Positions 58,648 through 64,000 of a stretch of DNA of 64,000 bases are shown piece by piece. Every line of letters starts with the position of its first letter. Position 1 is the first letter of the stretch. This DNA is from JBLNBN01 sp050260015. Lineage in GTDB: Bacteria > Bacteroidota > Ignavibacteria > Kapaibacteriales > UBA2268. The notes below the pieces were generated by a model that saw nothing but the letters and a program-made list of their open reading frames with translations, was not told the origin of the DNA and searched no databases. The stretch is from NCBI GenBank assembly GCA_050260015.1, contig JBLNBN010000060.1, positions 1 to 64,000 on the forward strand. The letters are read 5' to 3'. A program made the translations under genes and the position numbers.

Positions 58648-60450
58648 TTAGTCGTCGAGGCTTAAAACTGCTAAGAACGCCTCCTGGGGTATTTCGACGG
58701 AGCCAACCTGTTTCATTCGCTTCTTACCTTCCTTTTGCTTCTCCAGCAGCTTTCTCTTACGAGAGATATCGCCGCCGTAGCATTTAGCGGTCACGTTCTT
58801 GCGAAGAGGCTTTACCGTCGTACGAGCGATGATTTTGGAACCGATCGCCGCCTGGATAATCACCTCAAACATTTGACGCGGAATTAAGTCTTTTAATTTT
58901 GTACAAAGTTTTTTACCCCAATCGTATGCCTTGCTTCTATGAACAATAGAGGAGAGAGCGTCCACCGGTTCTGCGTTGAGCAATATATCCAGCTTTACTA
59001 AATCGCCGTCCTCAAATTCGGTAAATTCATAATCCAACGAAGCATACCCGCGCGAAAGCGATTTCAGCTTATCGTAGAAATCAAACACAACTTCGGCGAG
59101 AGGCAGTTTCCATGTCAGGTCCACGCGTTCGGGGGAAAGATACGAGGTGTGAAGCATCGTGCCGCGGCGCTCGAGGCAAAGCTTCATAATCGCGCCGATG
59201 TACTCGTTCGGCAATATGATCTGCGCTTTAATGTAGGGTTCCTGTAGCTCGGCGATGGCGGTGGGAACGGGCAATTGCGCCGGGTTGTCCACGAACATCT
59301 CGGTACCGTCAGTTTTAACTATCCGGTAGCGAACGTTCGGCACGGTCGTTACGATGGTCTGGTTAAACTCGCGTTCCAGGCGCTCCTGGACTATTTCCAT
59401 GTGAAGCAAGCCAAGGAAGCCGCAACGAAATCCAAAGCCTAAGGCGTTCGAAGTCTCGGGCTCGAATGAAATTGCCGAATCGTTGAGAACCAATTTTCCA
59501 AGAGCTTCGCGAAGATCTTCGAAGTCGTCCGCGTCGGCGGGGTAGATGCCACTGAAGACCATTGGCTTGACTTCTTTGAAGCCCGCAATAGCCTCGGAGC
59601 AAGGATTTTTCGCATGCGTAACCGTGTCGCCGACCTTGGTGTCGGTTAGGCTTCGAATGCTCGCCGTAAAGTAACCTACGTTGCCTGCCGCCAAAGTTCC
59701 GGTCCGTTGCCGCTTCATGTAGAGAATGCCAACTTCCTCCACGTCGTAAGTCATACCGGCGGCCATAAATAGGATTTTATCGTTCTCGCGAAGCGTGCCG
59801 TCAAAAATTCTTACGTTTACGATAACGCCGCGATATGAATCGAAAATAGAATCATAAATGAGCGCGCGAAGGGGAGCGTTCGGGTCGCCCTTGGGCGCGG
59901 GGATCAATTTGACTATAGCTTCAAGGATTTCTTTAATTCCCAAGCCCTGCTTAGCCGAGGTCATAAGAATTTCTTCATCCTTGCAGCCGATCAAGTCCAT
60001 TACCTGGTGTTTAACGCCTTCGATAGTCGTCTGGGCGCTTGGCAGATCAATTTTATTTAAAACCGGGATAATTTCCAGGTTGTGGTCGACGGCCAGGTAT
60101 AAGTTACTAATCGTTTGGGCTTCGATGCCCTGCGTGGCGTCGACGACCAATATTGCGCCTTCGCAAGCAGCCAGCGAGCGCGAAACTTCGTAAGAGAAAT
60201 CCACGTGGCCGGGCGTGTCGATTAGGTTTAGAATATACGTTTCGCCGTCGTCGGCCTTGTACTCCATCTGGATAGCATGCAGCTTAATAGTAATCCCGCG
60301 CTCCTGCTCGAGCGGATTGTCGTCTAAGATTTGATTCGTAATCATCTCGCGGGCGGTAACTCTGCCCGTCATTTCAAGCAACCTATCGGCAAGCGTCGAT
60401 TTGCCGTGGTCTATATGAGCAATTATACAAAAATTGCGGAATTTGTTCAT
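58648..60450 (-). CDS. lepA: Elongation factor 4 (LepA)
   Basis: The 600-aa translation GTPase acts on ribosomes during stress and assembly. G1 AHIDHGKSTLADRLLE, the DTPGHVDFSYEVSRSL G3 region and LNKIDLPSA G4 are intact; the C-terminal LepA-specific domain includes KLLEKQKEGKKRMK near the end. The length matches the family. Starts at ATG 60450, first gene of the lepA-lepB-hemW operon, an order also seen for lepA-lepB in other bacteria. Confidence 0.97.
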   Translation of the reverse strand: MNKFRNFCIIAHIDHGKSTLADRLLEMTGRVTAREMITNQILDDNPLEQERGITIKLHAIQMEYKADDGETYILNLIDTPGHVDFSYEVSRSLAACEGAILVVDATQGIEAQTISNLYLAVDHNLEIIPVLNKIDLPSAQTTIEGVKHQVMDLIGCKDEEILMTSAKQGLGIKEILEAIVKLIPAPKGDPNAPLRALIYDSIFDSYRGVIVNVRIFDGTLRENDKILFMAAGMTYDVEEVGILYMKRQRTGTLAAGNVGYFTASIRSLTDTKVGDTVTHAKNPCSEAIAGFKEVKPMVFSGIYPADADDFEDLREALGKLVLNDSAISFEPETSNALGFGFRCGFLGLLHMEIVQERLEREFNQTIVTTVPNVRYRIVKTDGTEMFVDNPAQLPVPTAIAELQEPYIKAQIILPNEYIGAIMKLCLERRGTMLHTSYLSPERVDLTWKLPLAEVVFDFYDKLKSLSRGYASLDYEFTEFEDGDLVKLDILLNAEPVDALSSIVHRSKAYDWGKKLCTKLKDLIPRQMFEVIIQAAIGSKIIARTTVKPLRKNVTAKCYGGDISRKRKLLEKQKEGKKRMKQVGSVEIPQEAFLAVLSLDD

Positions 60451-60510
60451 TCGTTACTTCGGAATCTTGGAAACTTCAAAATTAACTATTTTTCAGGCAA
60501 TTTGCAAGCT

Positions 60511-61359
60511 TCATTTAATTAAATCCTTCGCCGGTTTTACGGCCCTGTTCCTGCCTATAAAAATGCCTATTCCATCCTCCTGGACATTTCCACGAATGTT
60601 GGTGCCGCCGATGCCGAATATATCGTTAGGGGAGTCGCCGGCGTAGCGCGAGTCGTAATATTTCTCGTAAATCGGATCGAACGCATCTACAACAAATTTA
60701 AAGTTCTCTTTTACCATTTCCGGGGACATCCAATTGCCATACGTTTCAATTTCAACAGCGCTGTATCCCTGCGAGTTCACGTTCTTGCCATTGCTTAACT
60801 TCCCGCCATACCAGTAATTTTCGTTCGAACCGTTAATATCGTTATACCCGCCCCGGTATACCCCGCCGTTTTCGGGCGTAAAGTAAACGTAATATAAATA
60901 AGTTGTGTCAATATAGCCGTCGCCGTAGCTATGGGCCACTTTTTTATAGGTGGCGTACCGAAGTATCGGCGCCTTAGGTATCGTCGTGGTAGCGTATGCG
61001 TGTAAATTCTTCCATTTTACGTCTAATGTATATGTCTTTCCTTCCTGGTATTCAACGCCCTGCAGAGTGTACTTCCGGAATTGCACGTCGTAGCTTACCA
61101 GGTTCCAGGTCTGGCCTTCCGAGGTTAGCGTTACTTCGGGCAGGGGATTGATAAGCATATCGTTATTATCTTCCTGCGATAATGCCGGCACAGTGCGGGA
61201 AAGACTAATATCGAGCTGTTTGCCCGGCTCTATCAGCCCGCTGATTACAATTTTCTCCTCGTATGGCAACGTTACGTCGTCGACGTTATTCTCGCAGGAC
61301 GCAATAAATAATCCTGATAAAGCGATAAGGGCGTATTTAAAAAATTGCCTGTTTTTCAT
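60511..61359 (-). CDS. DUF4249 lipoprotein
   Basis: 282 aa with a lipobox (LSGLFIASC, Cys22). The family phrases IVISGLIEPGKQLDISLSRT, VTLTSEGQTWNLVSYD, YTLDVKWKN and the C-terminal YDSRYAGDSPNDIFGIGGTN identify DUF4249. These proteins are usually encoded next to a TonB-dependent receptor, as here (9 bp after it), and are thought to act as its surface-exposed or periplasmic partner. Ligand unknown. Confidence 0.9.
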   Translation of the reverse strand: MKNRQFFKYALIALSGLFIASCENNVDDVTLPYEEKIVISGLIEPGKQLDISLSRTVPALSQEDNNDMLINPLPEVTLTSEGQTWNLVSYDVQFRKYTLQGVEYQEGKTYTLDVKWKNLHAYATTTIPKAPILRYATYKKVAHSYGDGYIDTTYLYYVYFTPENGGVYRGGYNDINGSNENYWYGGKLSNGKNVNSQGYSAVEIETYGNWMSPEMVKENFKFVVDAFDPIYEKYYDSRYAGDSPNDIFGIGGTNIRGNVQEDGIGIFIGRNRAVKPAKDLIK

Positions 61360-61368
61360 TGCCGGTTC

Positions 61369-63708
61369 CTATATTTTAAAGTTTAAACCCACGACGGGGA
61401 AGAAAGGAAATAGGGTAATTTGCTTAACGACAGTTTTGTTGTAATTAGGGCTATTGTAATCGTAATCCGTTCCTATAAACCACGCGAAAGGGTTCATATG
61501 GTTATAAACATTATAGAAATTAAAGGACCATTCGAACGGCTTGCCGAAGTACTCGACTTTATGCAGGAAGTTAATATCGAGCCTGTGGTATGCCGGGAGC
61601 CTAAAGCCGTTCTTTTTTGTGTATAAATATTTTCTATTCCAATAATCGCCGTAATCCGACCCGTCGACCGGGTCGGTAAATCGGTATGAGCCGCTGGGCA
61701 CAGTGTATGCCTGCCCGGTACCGTACACCCATGTTGCGCTTATCTCCCATTTCTTGCCAAGCTCGTAATTGCCAACGACGCTGACGTCATGCCTGCGGTC
61801 GTAGCGAGGGAAATATTCTTCGCCATTGTTTAGATCCTCGAATTTTCTTTTAGTCCAGGCCAGGGTATAGCCTATCCAACCCGTAAATTTGCCCGTTCGT
61901 TTCTGAAGGAAGAACTCCGCGCCGTATGCCCAGCCTTTTCCGGATGTAAATTGGCTTTCAAGCGGCATGCCAAACGAGAACGTAGCGTCCTCCTTATACT
62001 CGTAAAGACGCTTCATGTCCTTGTAATATCCTTCGACCGTAAAGAGGTATTCGCCGCCGTTGAAAGTGTGCTCGAGCCCGAGAACGCCTTGAGTTGAGCG
62101 CGAGGGCTTAATCGTAGAGGTCGAGGGGAACCATAGGTCGGTTGGCAGAGAGATCTGCTCCCACTCGATCAGGTGCAGGTACTGGTTCGCGATAGCGAAG
62201 CTGGACTTCAGCGTCCATCCCTCGGCCACCTGGTAATTAAGCATAAGGCGCGGCTCTATATCCGTGTAATTTCCTTCAGAGAAATAGTAAAATCTCGCGC
62301 CGATATTTGCAAAGAGCTTGTCGCTGATAGTCCATTCGTCCTGGAGGAAAAGCGCCAGGTCCCATGCTTTAAACTTTTGATTTGTGTAATCGAGAATATC
62401 GAACTCGTTAAGTATCTCATTTGAGACCTTATTCTCGAACCTGTGGTTTGTCAGCTCGAAGCCGGTCTTTACGATATGATTTTCCTGGGGGTAATATTGC
62501 GCTTCGCCTTTAGCAGTTAGGTCCTGAATCCTGGAAAACGAGTTGAAGGCGCTTGCGGACGACGTATCGTCGGCGCTGAAGGAGGAGCCGAAGTTATAAC
62601 GAGAATAGATAAGGGAGAAATTCGTAAAAAGCGTAGGGCTAACAACATGCGCCCATCGCAGGTTGCCGGTCGTATTGCCCCAATCGATACCAAAATTCGC
62701 TTCGCTTTCCCAATCGTCCTTGTTTTTAAAGACGTCGTCGCCGAAGTAGCCGCTTAAAAATATCTGGTCCTTATCGCCAAGGCGTATATTAGTCTTCGCG
62801 TTAAAGTCATAGAAATAGTAAGTCGGGGAATTCCTGTAATCCTCCTTGTCGAGGAACAGGTAAAGCATAGCGTCGAGGTAAGTTCTGCGGCCGGAGATCA
62901 TATAGGTCATATTGTCCCCGATCGGCCCCTCGAGCGTTAACCGGGAGCTGATCAGGCTTATGCCGCCCGAGCCGGTGAACTTTTCTTTCGTCCCCTCCTT
63001 CATAGTCAGATCGAGCACGCTGGAAATTCTTCCGCCATATTCGGCTGGGAAGGCGCCTTTGATCAACTTTACGTCGCGGAGCGCGTCCGTATTAAAGGTG
63101 GAAAAGAAGCCGCCAAGGTGGGAAGGATTATACACGATAACGCCGTCGAGGAGATTTAAATTCTGATCGGGCGAACCGCCCCGGATATAGAGTCCCGCCG
63201 AGAGTTCCGTGTTCTGCTTTACGCCGGGCAGCAACTGGAGCGTTCTAAACAGGTCGCGTTCGCCGAACATCGAGGGCATCTTATTGATAAACTCGGGCGA
63301 AATGCTTACCATGCTAATGCTATGCGTAGTAGGCTCGCGCTCGGCTTCCACCGTTATTTCCTGGGTGCGGACGTCACGATTTAACAACTCAATATTGAAA
63401 ACGAGGTCCTTTCCTGGCTCGATCGTAATATTAGATTCAAAATCGATATAGCCGACGGAGCGTGAGACAATTTTATACTTACCGGGGGCTAAGCCTGGGA
63501 TAGAATAAAAGCCGAACTTGTTTGCGCGGGTTCCGCGAGCCCCTTTAAGCGTGGTCGCCGTATCGGCGACTATCATAACGGTCGCGCTCGGCATCGCTTC
63601 CCCGGAATGCAACTCGCGGACCGTCCCTGAAACCGCGCTTTTTTGCGCGATAGCCGGGTAAGCGGCAAGCAGGATCGAAACTATCAAAAGAAACGGTAGT
63701 CTTGACAT
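61369..63708 (-). CDS. TonB-dependent receptor with carboxypeptidase-like N-terminal domain
   Basis: 779 aa. A signal peptide (about 1-21) precedes a carboxypeptidase-regulatory-like beta sandwich (about 25-110: AVSGTVRELHSGEAMPSATV, GFYSIPGLAPGKYKIVSRSV), then the plug (LPGVKQNTELSAGLYIRGGS, NLLDGVIVYNPSHLGGFFS, AEYGGRISSVLDL) and a 22-strand-type barrel ending in FFPVVGLNFKI. Paired with a DUF4249 lipoprotein 9 bp downstream. It resembles SusC-like receptors only in the N-terminal domain; no SusD gene is present, so the substrate could be a peptide, metal chelate or other ligand. Confidence 0.92.
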   Translation of the reverse strand: MSRLPFLLIVSILLAAYPAIAQKSAVSGTVRELHSGEAMPSATVMIVADTATTLKGARGTRANKFGFYSIPGLAPGKYKIVSRSVGYIDFESNITIEPGKDLVFNIELLNRDVRTQEITVEAEREPTTHSISMVSISPEFINKMPSMFGERDLFRTLQLLPGVKQNTELSAGLYIRGGSPDQNLNLLDGVIVYNPSHLGGFFSTFNTDALRDVKLIKGAFPAEYGGRISSVLDLTMKEGTKEKFTGSGGISLISSRLTLEGPIGDNMTYMISGRRTYLDAMLYLFLDKEDYRNSPTYYFYDFNAKTNIRLGDKDQIFLSGYFGDDVFKNKDDWESEANFGIDWGNTTGNLRWAHVVSPTLFTNFSLIYSRYNFGSSFSADDTSSASAFNSFSRIQDLTAKGEAQYYPQENHIVKTGFELTNHRFENKVSNEILNEFDILDYTNQKFKAWDLALFLQDEWTISDKLFANIGARFYYFSEGNYTDIEPRLMLNYQVAEGWTLKSSFAIANQYLHLIEWEQISLPTDLWFPSTSTIKPSRSTQGVLGLEHTFNGGEYLFTVEGYYKDMKRLYEYKEDATFSFGMPLESQFTSGKGWAYGAEFFLQKRTGKFTGWIGYTLAWTKRKFEDLNNGEEYFPRYDRRHDVSVVGNYELGKKWEISATWVYGTGQAYTVPSGSYRFTDPVDGSDYGDYWNRKYLYTKKNGFRLPAYHRLDINFLHKVEYFGKPFEWSFNFYNVYNHMNPFAWFIGTDYDYNSPNYNKTVVKQITLFPFFPVVGLNFKI

Positions 63709-63780
63709 AAAATTCTCGCTCGTTGGTTACTATTGATGAAAAATTCACGTTTAATAATCTACGTTATTTGATTTGGTCTC

Positions 63781-64000
63781 TCAATAAAAATGAACCTGGA
63801 AGCCAAACCCGGCATAGGAATCCCTTTCGCGGTAAAACATCCCATGCATACTGCGCCCGTCGTAAAAGAATCCGTTTAACGAAATGCCTGCATGCTCGAC
63901 CGGTTTGAATAAAAGACCGATCTGCGCCGAGTTCGAGGTCCTGAATTTTGACTTGACCTCGGTAATCCTACTATCGATTCCGGCTATAAGGTTCAAATGA
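63781..64000 (-). CDS. 3' end of an outer-membrane-like protein, cut by window edge
   Basis: Only the last 72 or so codons are inside the window; the frame is open through position 64000 on the minus strand. Visible sequence includes NLIAGIDSRITEVKSKFR, AQIGLLFKPVEHAGISLNGF and the terminal SYAGFGFQVHFY. Alternating hydrophobic strands and the final aromatic residue suggest an outer-membrane beta barrel. Identity cannot be determined. It lies 72 bp upstream of the TonB receptor on the same strand. Confidence 0.6.
   Translation of the reverse strand, partial: HLNLIAGIDSRITEVKSKFRTSNSAQIGLLFKPVEHAGISLNGFFYDGRSMHGMFYRERDSYAGFGFQVHFY

Noticed and set aside
1..64000. CRISPR array or defence island
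   Set aside because: No regularly spaced repeats with unique spacers, no cas genes, no restriction-modification, toxin-antitoxin or reverse transcriptase genes were seen. The only short periodic array is the 33-bp TAATCC run at 218-250.
1..64000. Insertion sequences, prophage or integrated plasmid
   Set aside because: No transposase, integrase, recombinase, capsid or replication gene is visible, and the tRNA-Pro gene has no truncated 3' repeat in the window that would mark an attachment site.

Overview
The window looks like a chromosomal segment from a member of the Bacteroidota/Chlorobiota assemblage. A free-living relative of Ignavibacteria or Candidatus Kapabacteria fits best, but this is an inference from gene content and no marker phylogeny was possible. 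Supporting signs are at least four secreted proteins ending in type IX secretion (T9SS) sorting domains, bacillithiol synthesis (bshA), a TonB-receptor/DUF4249 pair, a Bat gene cluster, a GWxTD-domain protein, and promoters resembling the Bacteroidota TTTG-N19-21-TAnnTTTG pattern. No rRNA, CRISPR array, transposase, integrase or phage gene was seen.

Layout. 1-384 is non-coding and carries the first copy of an intergenic repeat element plus a 9-bp-period TAATCC array. 385-6003 holds panC, yigZ, bshA, a nuoF-like gene without its usual partners, and a polysaccharide flippase. 6049-13053 is a surface/secreted-protein island: one HYDIN-like protein transcribed away from three tandem Omp28/thioredoxin-fold proteins, each with a CxxC at residues 41-44 and a T9SS tail. 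13207-18353 is a forward run of ftsY, a sensor kinase whose TTG start overlaps the ftsY stop, ruvX and a GWxTD protein. 18361-20109 encodes an LPLAT-GNAT fusion resembling the aminolipid synthase OlsF. 20110-20990 holds twin terminator/sRNA-like modules, the second repeat element and tRNA-Pro(CGG). 21015-23555 is a T9SS-exported IgGFc-binding-domain protein, followed by the third repeat element. 23991-27629 is amino-acid catabolism: iorA, iorB and, convergent, L-lysine 6-transaminase.

27746-34745 is a perfect-register tandem duplication (offset exactly 3610 bp) of a two-gene chemosensory module, cheW plus a poly-HAMP chemoreceptor of 957 aa. 35092-36261 is a PAS histidine kinase. 36401-39499 has an unknown membrane protein and a redox trio (nitroreductase, flavin reductase, iron alcohol dehydrogenase). 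39653-49938 is one long forward envelope-biogenesis run: uppS, bamA, an OmpH/Skp gene, a truncated OmpH copy, another OmpH gene, lpxD, a BatA/BatB-type VWA protein, batC, batD and batE. 50014-54940 has a thioredoxin-like lipoprotein, a PDZ-membrane-GAF-SpoIIE phosphatase, an AlkD-like DNA glycosylase and an enoyl-CoA hydratase. 55029-60450 has a phosphodiester glycosidase whose 3' end overlaps hemW by 108 bp, then lepB and lepA in a reverse operon. 60511-64000 is a DUF4249 lipoprotein, a TonB-dependent receptor and the 3' end of another gene cut by the window edge.

Most genes are recognisable housekeeping or envelope functions. The least explained parts are the composite intergenic element (three copies), the twin sRNA/terminator modules, the triplicated CxxC surface proteins and the duplicated chemosensory module.
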